A stretch of 64,000 bases of DNA. It comes from Candidatus Peregrinibacteria bacterium CG11_big_fil_rev_8_21_14_0_20_49_14. Its GTDB lineage: Bacteria > Patescibacteriota > Gracilibacteria > Peribacterales > Peribacteraceae. Made by a program: the position numbers and the translations under genes. The notes under the pieces were generated by a model, which worked only from the letters and a program-made list of their open reading frames with translations, was not told the DNA's origin and searched no databases. The stretch spans positions 1-64,000 of the forward strand of contig PCVP01000026.1 in NCBI GenBank assembly GCA_002787035.1, written 5' to 3'. The stretch's first letter is position 1; each line of letters opens with the position of its first letter. Below, piece by piece: positions 30,814 to 40,200 of this stretch.

Positions 30814-32376
30814 CTACGTACGAGCTATTTTCTCCCAGCCGCCTCCTGCGGCAGGTTTCCATTCATCCAACGGTCTTGCGTCGGAAAGCAATGCGGGAGT
30901 ACCCAAAAAACTCTTCACATCTTCTACAAGCGCCAAATTATTGTTCCATTCCAGTACTCCTCTGCCGCCTTCTCCTATATAGCGAAAATGGCCGAGCATC
31001 GTCTGATTGTTCGTGCTGCGCAGAATACTCACACGAGGGTGCGCCTGCACCTGCGCGATGAAATCTGCAATTTGCGCAGGGGTTTCCGGACGATTGAGCG
31101 GCAACGAAACATCATCTCCCAATACGAGGTTTTCACCCGCACCCACCACGGTAACTGACTTCACAGTTGACGGAAACTCGGTAAGAACCGTCTGTAATGT
31201 GCGCCCTTGATCTGTGACGGGGTCACCGTTTTCATTCACGCTGTCGCGTGGGACAGTCAGTTTTCCGTCCGCTCTGGCAAAGCTGTATGCCGTACCAAAT
31301 TCCACAGCCTTTATCGTCCCTGCTGCGCCCCATACACTCGGCTGAGCGGGAGTACCTGTAATACGCAGTTTCAGAGCATTCGTTTCCTCTTCCACTCTGT
31401 TTTCCACAATAAGATTCGGATGAATAAGATCTCTCATGGCCACTACAATTTTCTTCTGTTCCGTTTTGCCGAGGTCCGGATCTCCGCCGTGCTCGGCTTC
31501 CGTAAGATTACGGATAAGCAGTGAGGAGGACTGCACCGTATCTCGCAAAATGGCAGTACGAACCGCCTCCGTAAATTCCTCGGAGGTTACGTTTCCCTGC
31601 GCATCTTTCGGCATGTGCTTCTGTTTCAGCTCCACGAATACCTCAGGATCAAACCCCTGAAATTCTATGAACGGCCTTCCTTTTTTCTTCTCTGCGTTTA
31701 TAGCCATGTAAATGCGCTCTTCCACTTCTATCTGCGTGCGCTTCTCACGAAACTTCGGAGCGAACCGTGGCATAAACGGCAGGTTTGCCATAGGCAAAAA
31801 ATTCTCAAGCATTGCCGGAAATTCAAGCCCAAGTAATGCCAATTTCTTCAGCTGATTTACAAACGCCACACTTCTGGTCGGGCCCATTTGTTCCAAGCGA
31901 TCTCCGCCGCGACGGAAAAAATCTCCTACCGCATTTGGAGTGTTTATCACACGCTGATACACGCGCTCAAATGCATTGCCCACTTTATTGGAAACTCCGG
32001 GTTGCAAATGACGAGAGACAATTTGCAACAATTCCGCACGACCTTCGAGCAGCTGTAATCTGCGATTGATATCTCTGCTTTCAACCAATTCCCTGAGTTC
32101 GCTCGGCTTCAGAAGTTCCCGCACACGCACGGCGAGCTCCCGCTCTTCTATTTGTGACAGCGTAAGAGTTGCGGGGTTGTTTACTATTTCGCGGGCGAGT
32201 TCCTGTAAGTCATGCAGTGTTCTGCCCGCCACGATTTCACGAAATCGCAGTACTTTCTGAGCCTGTGCCAGTGGCCTGCTTTCTTCTATTTTTGTACGGG
32301 AGTCTTGCAGCCACTGTGCTTGATCCGGAGACGGAGCACTGCGGCTTGGGCCCGTGGATATTCCTGGTGTTGCCAT
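30814..32376 (-). CDS. Unknown protein, MATP family-like N-terminus
   Basis: 520 residues starting MATPGISTGP with a Pro/Ser-rich lead. Residues about 25-150 are charged helix (LRELVESRDINRRLQLLEG). A hydrophobic patch near 185-210 (LALLGLEFPAMLENFLPM) may associate with membrane. The second half alternates short beta-like segments (GTAYSFARADGKLTVPRDS, HFRYIGEGGRGVLEWNNNL). No catalytic motif recognised. Its start lies 8 bp after the stop of the preceding unknown gene, so they share a transcript. Confidence 0.72.
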   Translation of the reverse strand: MATPGISTGPSRSAPSPDQAQWLQDSRTKIEESRPLAQAQKVLRFREIVAGRTLHDLQELAREIVNNPATLTLSQIEERELAVRVRELLKPSELRELVESRDINRRLQLLEGRAELLQIVSRHLQPGVSNKVGNAFERVYQRVINTPNAVGDFFRRGGDRLEQMGPTRSVAFVNQLKKLALLGLEFPAMLENFLPMANLPFMPRFAPKFREKRTQIEVEERIYMAINAEKKKGRPFIEFQGFDPEVFVELKQKHMPKDAQGNVTSEEFTEAVRTAILRDTVQSSSLLIRNLTEAEHGGDPDLGKTEQKKIVVAMRDLIHPNLIVENRVEEETNALKLRITGTPAQPSVWGAAGTIKAVEFGTAYSFARADGKLTVPRDSVNENGDPVTDQGRTLQTVLTEFPSTVKSVTVVGAGENLVLGDDVSLPLNRPETPAQIADFIAQVQAHPRVSILRSTNNQTMLGHFRYIGEGGRGVLEWNNNLALVEDVKSFLGTPALLSDARPLDEWKPAAGGGWEKIART

Positions 32377-32384
32377 AAGAAAAA

Positions 32385-33662
32385 TTAGGTCGTGGCTTGG
32401 CCACTGGTGGCACGAATAGTGCGTGTACCTGCGGTGAATTCCACCGTGGCGTCTCCCCCGTTCGTATTTTCCGCTATGGCTCGCTGCAGATGACCCGTAA
32501 GTTCCACAAGTGTAATGATTTCACCCGTATTGAACCGCACTTCTATTTGGCCGGGATCTGTCGCATTCTTCGGAGTAAGTGTATCGAGAGTAATGCGGGT
32601 GTTTGGGTCTGTTTTATCCGTAAGAACAAACTCCTTTCCGCCTCGTGTCACTTTTCCAAGCGTCAAGCCTATGCCGGCACCGGCAACATTGAGTGAGAAC
32701 TCGGGCCTTCCTTCCATGCGCATTGGCTGGTTGAGGTTCAGTCCCGAAATGCCGAAGAGATTCTCCTGAATTTCAGCTTGCTGCTGTTGCTCGGGAGGAG
32801 CGTTGGGATCCGGTACTATTTGCGGTACGCCTTCTTTAAATACGATGCGCGGACGATCTTGCACCCTTCGTTCCGAAGGGGGAACAGACGCCCATTGGCT
32901 GTATGCGGAGCGGTACTCCACTTCCACGTCTCTTGGCGGCTGTGCGATTTTCAGCTGTGCGATAGTTTGTCGCTGTGCTTCCGTCAGACCTTTGATCTGC
33001 TCCTGGAAACGCGCGTCTTCCACCAGTCCCACACGGAACGGGAATTCCTCCAGACGAGCAATGAACATGCTCTTGAGGAAGGATTTCACATCGTCAAAGT
33101 TAATGCCGAGAGAACGAAAGAGTGACTCTGCCTTTTGTACAATAGGACCGAGTTGTTCGTTTTCACGTGCGCGATCCAGCCCTCTGTCCAGCGCGGCACC
33201 GACACGGTCTAAAGGAGACAGGCGAAACCTGTCCAAATATTCCTGTACGGCGTCCTGCTCGTCGGCTATGTCTCCCGCAAGATGTGCGAGATCCAATTGT
33301 GCGGCATCTGTCTGCTCTATGGTGTCTTCCAATCCCTGTATGAGTGCTTCAGGCGAAACGGGTACTCCTTCCGTGCTGCCGAGGAGCTCCTGTTCTATGT
33401 TCTGCCATGCGCTCTTCTCGTTTCCTTCCGTATTCGCATGTGCCGTGCGTGCAACTTCAAAAGCGGTGGCAAGAGAGTCCAATGCCTGAGATGCCGCAGT
33501 GGCATCCGGTGCGGACTCAGCGGATTCCGCCTGTACCTGCGGCTGCTCCACCGATTGTCGTAAGCTGGCGAGCTGCGCTTTTATACCCTCGAGAGCATTC
33601 ATGCGCTCATTTTGCTCGGGGTTTTGCTGTGGTCCCTGGGAAGGACGATTTGGAGTAGCCAT
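32385..33662 (-). CDS. Unknown protein, MATP family-like N-terminus
   Basis: 425 residues from ATG 33662, beginning MATPNRPSQGPQQNPEQ. A Gln/Pro-rich lead is followed by long charged helix, likely coiled coil, to about residue 150, then a linker rich in Pro and Gln (PNAPPEQQQQAE) and a C-terminal beta-rich part (GAGIGLTLGKVTRGGKEFV, RFNTGEIITLVELTG). No transmembrane segment. Shares layout with the two neighbouring MATP proteins. The start is preceded by CTTCTCCCTTTCC. Confidence 0.72.
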   Translation of the reverse strand: MATPNRPSQGPQQNPEQNERMNALEGIKAQLASLRQSVEQPQVQAESAESAPDATAASQALDSLATAFEVARTAHANTEGNEKSAWQNIEQELLGSTEGVPVSPEALIQGLEDTIEQTDAAQLDLAHLAGDIADEQDAVQEYLDRFRLSPLDRVGAALDRGLDRARENEQLGPIVQKAESLFRSLGINFDDVKSFLKSMFIARLEEFPFRVGLVEDARFQEQIKGLTEAQRQTIAQLKIAQPPRDVEVEYRSAYSQWASVPPSERRVQDRPRIVFKEGVPQIVPDPNAPPEQQQQAEIQENLFGISGLNLNQPMRMEGRPEFSLNVAGAGIGLTLGKVTRGGKEFVLTDKTDPNTRITLDTLTPKNATDPGQIEVRFNTGEIITLVELTGHLQRAIAENTNGGDATVEFTAGTRTIRATSGQATT

Positions 33663-33688
33663 AAGGAAAGGGAGAAGATTTGCGAAAG

Positions 33689-33916
33689 TTATTTGGTAGC
33701 ACCCGCTACGTAGGACTTGGCAGATTTTGTAATGAAGGAGAAGTATTTCTGCACATGCTCGGTCCATGGAATTTGCTGTGCCTTCACAAGAATCTGCTCC
33801 AGCTTGGCAAGCTGCTCAGGATTCATTTTGGGAAGACTTTGAGTCCAGTACTCACGTTCGGCAGAGGTGAGAATGTTACTCTCGGAAATAAGAGCTGAAA
33901 TACGTGCTGTGTCCAT
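33689..33916 (-). CDS. Small helical protein, first gene of the unknown cluster
   Basis: 75 residues from the ATG at 33916, chosen because a promoter lies just upstream. The sequence is helical and charged (SAEREYWTQSLPKMNPEQLAK, then EQILVKAQQIPW) with no hydrophobic segment and no known motif. The region SAEREYWTQ...MNPEQLAKLE recalls small helical-bundle adaptor proteins, but that is only impression. 26 bp before the next gene. Confidence 0.6.
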   Translation of the reverse strand: MDTARISALISESNILTSAEREYWTQSLPKMNPEQLAKLEQILVKAQQIPWTEHVQKYFSFITKSAKSYVAGATK

Positions 33917-33943
33917 ATTGTTTGTGTGTGAAAAATTCTTATC

Positions 33944-33972
33944 ATTATAGCAGAAAGTAACTCCTGAAACAA
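33944..33972 (-). promoter_or_regulatory. Sigma-70-type promoter for the unknown cluster
   Basis: On the minus strand TTGTTT, a 17-bp spacer, TATAAT. The expected start of transcription is near 33937, about 20 nt before the ATG at 33916. Confidence 0.65.
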
Positions 33973-34036
33973 ATCTCTGCAAAATGCTTTCATCTCTGCT
34001 ACCCTAGTTTCTGCTAACTATTCACTTTTCACTTTT

Positions 34037-34393
34037 ATGAATATCCAACATTTTGAGAAAGGTTTTCACTACTCGGATAAAGAGCTGCTCCTTGTGGCTC
34101 GAAAAATCGGAAAGCTTGCAACGTACTGCAGACGCGTAAAAGACGAAGGCTCTTACATACGCGTGGAAGCGGAAAGACGAAATACGAAGAAGCAAAACGA
34201 CACCATTAAAATGATGATTACGGTGGAACTGCCATCCAAAACTTTGCGCTCCGAATCTCGCAAAGCAACGGTGGAAGAAGCGGTGGATCGCTGCACGGAA
34301 AAATTGGTGCCACAGCTGCAAAAGTACAAAGACCTGAATACTCAGCGAGGACGCGTACAGGTGGGACGCAAAAAATCCCGCAGTGCCAAATAA
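34037..34393 (+). CDS. hpf: Ribosome hibernation promoting factor, short form
   Basis: 118 residues with the HPF/RaiA (YfiA) fold: FHYSDKELLLVARKIGKLATYC at the start, a basic central part and the helix VEEAVDRCTEKLVPQLQKYKD. It binds the 30S decoding region and silences ribosomes in stationary phase. The C-terminal dimerisation domain of long HPF is missing, replaced by a short basic tail. The start is preceded by TTCACTTTTCACTTTT. Confidence 0.82.
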   Translation: MNIQHFEKGFHYSDKELLLVARKIGKLATYCRRVKDEGSYIRVEAERRNTKKQNDTIKMMITVELPSKTLRSESRKATVEEAVDRCTEKLVPQLQKYKDLNTQRGRVQVGRKKSRSAK

Positions 34394-34397
34394 TTCT

Positions 34398-35924
34398 ATG
34401 CTGAAAAAATTCATCGCCAGTCTCGGCCTCTGCTCCGTTGCACTCTCCATGACGCTTCCTGCATTCGCCGCGACAGGAGATGTTGTGAGCAATGACAGTG
34501 TTCCCCCTACTCCCGTTATCAGCGGTCCTTCGGACATTGCGGTGGGAAGAACTCTGGTGCTGGATGCTTCGGCATCTGTCGGTATGGGAGAGAACGTAAC
34601 ATATCGCTGGTACAGAGATACGCTTCCTCAGCCCATCAGCAGAACCGTGGAAGCCGTGTATACGCCGGAGAGAGCCGGTATTACTCTCATTCGCTTGGTG
34701 ATTAGCGGTACGATAGACGGTGAAGTGGTGGAAGCGGAAATTCAAAAAGCAATCACGGTGTATGAACGCAAAATCGTACTGATAGCCGACAACTCTATTC
34801 CGGCTGACAAGCTGAAAATTCACAAAGATACTGCCGGAGATGCCGGAGTATTCCTTCGAATTTTGCAGCCCGAAATAGTAGGGACGCCTCTTGGAACGGA
34901 AGAAGCGTTGGTAAAAATGATAAAAGACCAGCTTACCGCTCTGAACGGTGCGGAAGTCATCGTGCTCTGGTCCGAGGGTATTACGGGACTGCAGGCACTC
35001 ATGCGGGCGGTGGAAGAAGACACCGAGCGCATGCAAAGCATAAAGAACCAATCCATTGTTCTCATTACGGACAGAAGCCTGCAGACGTTGGGTCGCACGG
35101 CCCGCGGACCGTTCTCCGTACTCAGACCAAAGCAGATTCTTGTCACGCGGCGTGCGTCCATAAACCCTCTGATTTCGTCTGAAAGTACGGAGCAGTTTAT
35201 TGAGGAACTGGAAAAAAGAGATATCGATCACCTGATTGTGGATGCCTCCACCACAGGGCTGCGTCCGTGGAATCTGCTCTCCTCTCTCGTGAACTACATG
35301 CTGACACACGGAGTCTCCAGTCAGACGGTCATACTGCTTCTTATGCTGCCTGTTATCGCCATGATTCTGGCATTCTTAAAACAGGTGATAGGCGTTACGA
35401 CATTCGGACTCTATACGCCGTCCATTGTCGCTCTGAGCTTTCTTGCTCTTGGCTGGCCCATTGGTCTTGTGTTCCTTCTGTTCATTCTGACAACGGGATA
35501 CGCGACGCGGTCGTTCATGCGCAGATGGAGACTGCTCTATGTCCCCAAGGTAGCCATTATCATCACTGTCGTGAGCATCACGTTGCTGCTACTGCTTGGC
35601 CTCGGAACACTCTTTAACATCGTCCTCGCACGCGACACTATCTTCGTGTTGCTCATTATGTCCACGCTGGCCGAAAGCTTCCTGAACGTAAAAACGGAAG
35701 AAGGTTTGTACAGTGCGGTGCTCGGAACAGGCGAAACTATTCTTGCCGCACTGCTCTGCGTGTTCATCGTGCAGTGGCCGTGGCTGCAGTCTCTTGTTCT
35801 TGCTTATCCCGAACTTATTCTCTTTACCATAGCAGTGGATGCGGTTCTCGGCAGATGGACCGGGCTACGCCTTGTTGAGTACTTCCGTTTCCGCGAAGTC
35901 TTCAAAAATCTGCAGGAAGAGTAA
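34398..35924 (+). CDS. PKD-domain protein with a 7TM C-terminus
   Basis: 508 residues. Signal peptide (LCSVALSMTLPAFA, cleavage near residue 24), then a PKD/Ig-like beta domain (GRTLVLDASAS...YRWYRD) to about residue 120, a globular alpha/beta region, and about seven hydrophobic helices from residue about 300 on. The membrane part, with GVTTFGLYTPSIVALSFLALG, matches the family usually described as 7TM helices fused to an inactive transglutaminase. Here the PKD-bearing segment occupies the extracytoplasmic side. The stop codon directly touches the start of the ATP-grasp fusion gene, the typical partner of this family, so both act together, probably on a peptide or protein modification at the envelope. 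Confidence 0.78.
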   Translation: MLKKFIASLGLCSVALSMTLPAFAATGDVVSNDSVPPTPVISGPSDIAVGRTLVLDASASVGMGENVTYRWYRDTLPQPISRTVEAVYTPERAGITLIRLVISGTIDGEVVEAEIQKAITVYERKIVLIADNSIPADKLKIHKDTAGDAGVFLRILQPEIVGTPLGTEEALVKMIKDQLTALNGAEVIVLWSEGITGLQALMRAVEEDTERMQSIKNQSIVLITDRSLQTLGRTARGPFSVLRPKQILVTRRASINPLISSESTEQFIEELEKRDIDHLIVDASTTGLRPWNLLSSLVNYMLTHGVSSQTVILLLMLPVIAMILAFLKQVIGVTTFGLYTPSIVALSFLALGWPIGLVFLLFILTTGYATRSFMRRWRLLYVPKVAIIITVVSITLLLLLGLGTLFNIVLARDTIFVLLIMSTLAESFLNVKTEEGLYSAVLGTGETILAALLCVFIVQWPWLQSLVLAYPELILFTIAVDAVLGRWTGLRLVEYFRFREVFKNLQEE

Positions 35925-38393
35925 ATGTTCTCCTTTTTCTCCAACCACGGCGTTCTGGGGCTGAATGCTCGCAATCTGTTGTACGTGAAACCTTTCAACC
36001 CCCGCAAGGCGGTTGCATTCGCAGATGACAAACTGAAAACCAAAGCATTCCTGGCTGCGAGAGGAGTGCCGACCGCAAAGATTTACGCACGAATAGAAAA
36101 CAGAGATCAGCTCAGAGAATTCGACTTCGGCCAGTTGCCCAACGAGTGTGTGCTCAAGCCGAATTACGGATTCGGCGGAGAAGGTATTCTTATTCTCAGA
36201 GGTCGCAAAAACGGCGTGTTTCTGCGGAACGGAAGAGTACCGATTACCGATGAGGAAATTTCGGAACACATCGAAGATATTCTCGACGGCATGTTCTCCG
36301 TAAACGGACGACGAGACACTGCTTTCTTCGAACAGATTCTTACGTCACATACCTGCTTCGCACGATTCCGCCCTGTTGGCCTTCCGGATATCCGTATCAT
36401 TGTGTTCAACTTGGTACCCGTCATGGCGATGCTGCGCATACCCACCAAAGAAAGTGAGGGCAAAGCAAACATTCACCTCGGCGGAATAGGCATAGGAATA
36501 GATATGTCCAAAGGCATTACCACGCATGCGGCACAGTACCACGGCATGATAGCCGAACTGCCGCACGGAGGATCTCCCGGTGGCATACAAATTCCCTACT
36601 GGGATAATATTTTGCTCATCTGTTCACGTATTCAGCAAATTACCAATATAGGATACCTCGCAGTGGATATCACAATAGACGAGCATATGGGACCCGCACT
36701 TTTGGAGGTAAACGCACGTGCCGGACTCATGGTGCAGGTAGCGAATCTTGCGCCGTTAAGAGCACGACTGGAGCGCGTAAAAGGCATAAGCGTCAGCTCA
36801 CCCGAAAAAGGTGTACGCATAGGACAAGATTTGTTCGGAGGAGAAAAGATATCGACTGTGACAAAAGAGGGAACGTCTTCCAAGCCGATACTCGGCACAC
36901 ACGAAACGATTGTCATAAGCGGCGACGGCACAAACATAGAAGTTCCCTGTCTTATTGCCCCCGAACGAGAACGCACCGTATTCACACCCAAACTCATAGA
37001 GAGTTTGCAAGGCAAAGGTGCACTGGAAGTGGAAGACGAAAAAGAGAAAACCTACAGAGTGAAATTTACTCTGGGCAACAAGAAGTTGCAGACCCTCATA
37101 GGAGTCGGAGAAGTATGGGGTGAAGAACGTGCCATGATAGGACGACGAGATCTCACGGGATTTCTCATAGATCCTTCCAAAGGAATAACATCTTCCACAA
37201 GCATGAAAGCGTCTGTGAAAGCAGATGTGCGGGCGCTGGATAAAATGCTCTCTCAAATAGACAGAGATCTGCTGCTTTTAAAGCACTTAAAACCTGTGAA
37301 TCTGGAAGAGGAACGCGCGCGTTTGGTGCAGGACAAAAGATACAATCCCATGTTTCAGTATCGTGAACCGGAAATCGATTTGGATGAAGCGGAACGAAAA
37401 CTTCAAAACAGAATAGAAGACTCGTCCGGTCTGGGCATTCTGCTGGAAAAGAAGAGGCAGGAGCTGCTCATTCGCATAGAACTGCTGCGCTCTCGGGGGG
37501 ATGCCACTCGTTTTACGCAACAATCTCGAGCACTCTACGGTGCTCCCACTTCCGCACTTATTCACGATGCGGAAGCAGCGCTTCGTGAAAGAATGGCATG
37601 CGAACTTCCTACACCAAAAAAGGAGTTGCTCACCGCAACCGAGGTACAGAAAATTTTTGCGAAAGCGCTGGAACGCTACAGCCTCCATGACTGGCAGGCA
37701 ACGGTTCGCCCAAAACTGGTTGCGGACTGCACGGTGGGAGGGCGCCACATCTATATTCGGGCATCCGCGCTATTCGAGGAAACGCACGTGGAAGCTCTTA
37801 TGGCACACGAAATAGAAACACACATACTCACGGCAGAAAACGGGTCTCATCAGCCTTATGCAATCTTCCGCAACGGATGTGCGAACTACTTAGATACGCA
37901 GGAAGGTCTGGCGATTTATAATCAGAACAGAATTTATGGTCCGTTTCATGAAAAGAGATTCAATCCTCCTCGCAACCTTCTCGGACTCGCCTTCGGCCTG
38001 GAACACTCATTTGCAGAGACCCGCAGGTATTTAAAAGAAGAGCTGGGATACGGTGAAGAGAAAGCACTCAATCAAGCCATATCCATAAAACGAGGGTTGG
38101 GAGACACATCACATCCGGGAGGATTTACCAAGAGCTTGGTGTACTTCCGCGGCTTGCGAGCAGTGGAGCAATTCGTACGGAACGGCGGTGATTTAACTCG
38201 CCTCTACGTCGGAAAGATTGCCATGGAAGACTTGGCCATGGTGGAAAAAGTACCGGAGCTGCAAAAACCGCTACTGCTTCCTGAATTTCTACGGAAGAAA
38301 AAGGAAGATGCCCCTAAAAAGGCAACACCTAAAAAAGAGAAGGCAAAGAAGAAATCTGTAAAGAAGGAGGTGGAAGCAGATGCGGAAGAATAA
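35925..38393 (+). CDS. ATP-grasp + retropepsin-like + QEGLA metallopeptidase fusion
   Basis: 822 residues in three parts. Residues about 1-300 are an ATP-grasp ligase of the sugar-transfer/glutamate-ligase-like group (VLKPNYGFGGEGI nucleotide loop, LLEVNARAGL metal end near 262). Residues about 320-420 resemble the RimB retropepsin-like domain: GRRDLTGFLIDPSKG is close to the family end motif, but the catalytic DTG is not seen, so it may be inactive. Residues about 470-790 are the DUF1704/QEGLA family, with HEIETH (near 628) and TQEGLA (near 659) as zinc-peptidase residues. A Lys-rich tail follows. The ligase and peptidase parts suggest addition and removal of amino acids on one target. The gene starts at the base after the 7TM gene stop. 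Confidence 0.8.
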   Translation: MFSFFSNHGVLGLNARNLLYVKPFNPRKAVAFADDKLKTKAFLAARGVPTAKIYARIENRDQLREFDFGQLPNECVLKPNYGFGGEGILILRGRKNGVFLRNGRVPITDEEISEHIEDILDGMFSVNGRRDTAFFEQILTSHTCFARFRPVGLPDIRIIVFNLVPVMAMLRIPTKESEGKANIHLGGIGIGIDMSKGITTHAAQYHGMIAELPHGGSPGGIQIPYWDNILLICSRIQQITNIGYLAVDITIDEHMGPALLEVNARAGLMVQVANLAPLRARLERVKGISVSSPEKGVRIGQDLFGGEKISTVTKEGTSSKPILGTHETIVISGDGTNIEVPCLIAPERERTVFTPKLIESLQGKGALEVEDEKEKTYRVKFTLGNKKLQTLIGVGEVWGEERAMIGRRDLTGFLIDPSKGITSSTSMKASVKADVRALDKMLSQIDRDLLLLKHLKPVNLEEERARLVQDKRYNPMFQYREPEIDLDEAERKLQNRIEDSSGLGILLEKKRQELLIRIELLRSRGDATRFTQQSRALYGAPTSALIHDAEAALRERMACELPTPKKELLTATEVQKIFAKALERYSLHDWQATVRPKLVADCTVGGRHIYIRASALFEETHVEALMAHEIETHILTAENGSHQPYAIFRNGCANYLDTQEGLAIYNQNRIYGPFHEKRFNPPRNLLGLAFGLEHSFAETRRYLKEELGYGEEKALNQAISIKRGLGDTSHPGGFTKSLVYFRGLRAVEQFVRNGGDLTRLYVGKIAMEDLAMVEKVPELQKPLLLPEFLRKKKEDAPKKATPKKEKAKKKSVKKEVEADAEE

Positions 38394-38396
38394 CGG

Positions 38397-39443
38397 TTAC
38401 TGCTCCCAATCTATTCTGTCCATAGAGTCCACTGTGGTCATCCATGTTTGTCCGGATGCAAACACCAATGGTTTCTCGTTTTCATCCGTAAACACATACG
38501 GATCATTCACGCCGGTTTTCGACCATGCCGCGGGATACACACGACCGGACCTAAATAGCAGAGCACTTCCTTCACCCTGTACGCCCACAGCCAATCGACC
38601 GTACGGACCCACTTCTTCGACGGATGTCTCCAGAATAAGAACGTTACGCGGAGTCGCTTCACTGAGTATCCCGCCATTCGTACGAATATACTTTTGCTTC
38701 CATGGGTCGTAGAGATATTCGACGTTGTATTTGGGGCTGAAGAAGTTGATGGAAATTGTACTGGCACCGGATCCTGCTTGTGCACGACCGGTTTTATATG
38801 GTGGCCAGTGCACTTCCGTCGCTTCCGTTACTTCTGAAAGAAGTTTCTGAAAAGACTCTTGTGTAAGGAAAGCATCGTGTGGTGCGGGAATGCCATCTTT
38901 GCGCATAAAGTAGGTATCTCTATACACACCGTTAAACGCGGTGATAGTCTCGGATGTCTCGGTACGGTCCAGCGCTTCGGGGCTTCCTCCAATGTGGAAG
39001 AAAATGGATGTCCACGGCAACGTTCCGTCCAGGAAATACGAACGCAGAGAGCGTACGGGACCCACTTGATCCGGCAATTCCGATGAATCGTACAATGCGA
39101 TAAATCTGGATATGTATCCCTCCACAAAAAATTCTTCGATGAGCAGAGCATCTGCCAAGCCTCGTTGATGCGGACGCGCATCTTCATGATTTTCTATCAT
39201 CACTCCCGTAAGTACTTTCTTAGTATTTCTCCATGGCAAGAGACTGAGACGAGAAAGGCTCTGATCCACGGAAGAGCGTACTCCGTGCACTAAAGCACCT
39301 GCGTCCGGTGCTTGAGTATTTTCTGCGTAGCGAATTTCCGCCTGCGGAATAGCCAACACATACAATGTCAGAACGTAACCGCAAAAAATCGTAACCGCAA
39401 AAACGAGTCCCAGAGCCATGCGAGCTAATGTTTTTTGTGTCAT
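38397..39443 (-). CDS. DUF3048 (YerB-like) exported protein
   Basis: 348 residues. A single hydrophobic segment near the N-terminus (GLVFAVTIFCGYVLTLYVLA) anchors it; the outside part carries the DUF3048 hallmarks VMIENHEDARPHQRGLADA, QVGPVRSLRSYFLD and FFHIGGSPEAL. The family is common in Gram-positive and candidate-phylum bacteria; its activity is not established. It converges on the ATP-grasp fusion with 3 bp between the genes. Confidence 0.85.
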   Translation of the reverse strand: MTQKTLARMALGLVFAVTIFCGYVLTLYVLAIPQAEIRYAENTQAPDAGALVHGVRSSVDQSLSRLSLLPWRNTKKVLTGVMIENHEDARPHQRGLADALLIEEFFVEGYISRFIALYDSSELPDQVGPVRSLRSYFLDGTLPWTSIFFHIGGSPEALDRTETSETITAFNGVYRDTYFMRKDGIPAPHDAFLTQESFQKLLSEVTEATEVHWPPYKTGRAQAGSGASTISINFFSPKYNVEYLYDPWKQKYIRTNGGILSEATPRNVLILETSVEEVGPYGRLAVGVQGEGSALLFRSGRVYPAAWSKTGVNDPYVFTDENEKPLVFASGQTWMTTVDSMDRIDWEQ

Positions 39444-39470
39444 GGACACTGAGAAGTACGGGAAACGAGA

Positions 39471-40118
39471 TTAAGAGTCTCCGGAATCGCTCCCTGCTGA
39501 TTTCTCTGAGCTTTCTCCTGCCGGAGCTTCTGCATCTGTCGATGCCTCGGTCACTGCTGCTTCTTCCTTGCGCTGCTCCTGCACTACCGCCAAGACGAGA
39601 TCTGACTCTTCTGTAATCTCCACTCCTTCCGGTACAACAATATCTGCAACGGTAAGAGTGGTCTGAAAGTCCACAAGACCGTTTAACGATACCTCCAGAT
39701 CGTGAGGAAGGTTGCTTGGCATACAGCGAACGTTCACATGATCGCGAGTGGTAACAAGCACACCGTTAAGATCTTCTACGGCAGGAGCTTCTCCCTCGAA
39801 TCGAATCGGAATAGTGGCGTCTATCTCTTTCTTCATGTTTACCGCGTAGAAATCCACGTGAATAATACGATCTGATACAGGATCCACCTGAATGGCATGG
39901 AACAGAACCGGTACGGCGCCGTTTCCGGTATTCAGATTGACGATCGTGCTTTCACCTGCCAGCTGGTACGCACGAAATATCTCATTGTATACGCACTGCA
40001 GAGAGACATTTGCCTTATCGTTACCGTAGAGCTCACACGGCACCTGATCTCCGCGACGAAGATCTTTCACAGTGACATCCGTGGCTCTGGCCGTTGCTTG
40101 CAGTGGGATCATTTCCAT
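39471..40118 (-). CDS. rplY: Large-subunit ribosomal protein bL25, CTC type
   Basis: 215 residues: N-terminal L25 5S rRNA-binding domain (VPCELYGND, then YQLAGESTIVNLN) and the C-terminal TL5/CTC beta domain (VEITEESDLVLAVV). Sits in the 50S central protuberance. An acidic and Ser-rich tail of about 35 residues ends the protein. The start at 40118 reads MEMIPLQA; the second Met at 40112 is equally possible. Confidence 0.9.
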   Translation of the reverse strand: MEMIPLQATARATDVTVKDLRRGDQVPCELYGNDKANVSLQCVYNEIFRAYQLAGESTIVNLNTGNGAVPVLFHAIQVDPVSDRIIHVDFYAVNMKKEIDATIPIRFEGEAPAVEDLNGVLVTTRDHVNVRCMPSNLPHDLEVSLNGLVDFQTTLTVADIVVPEGVEITEESDLVLAVVQEQRKEEAAVTEASTDAEAPAGESSEKSAGSDSGDS

Positions 40119-40200
40119 ATAAAGCCCCGAAAGGCTACGGGAAGCGTGAAAAACGGTCAACTGGTTTGGAAACAAATTATCAGTATTTTCTCCGTGGGTT

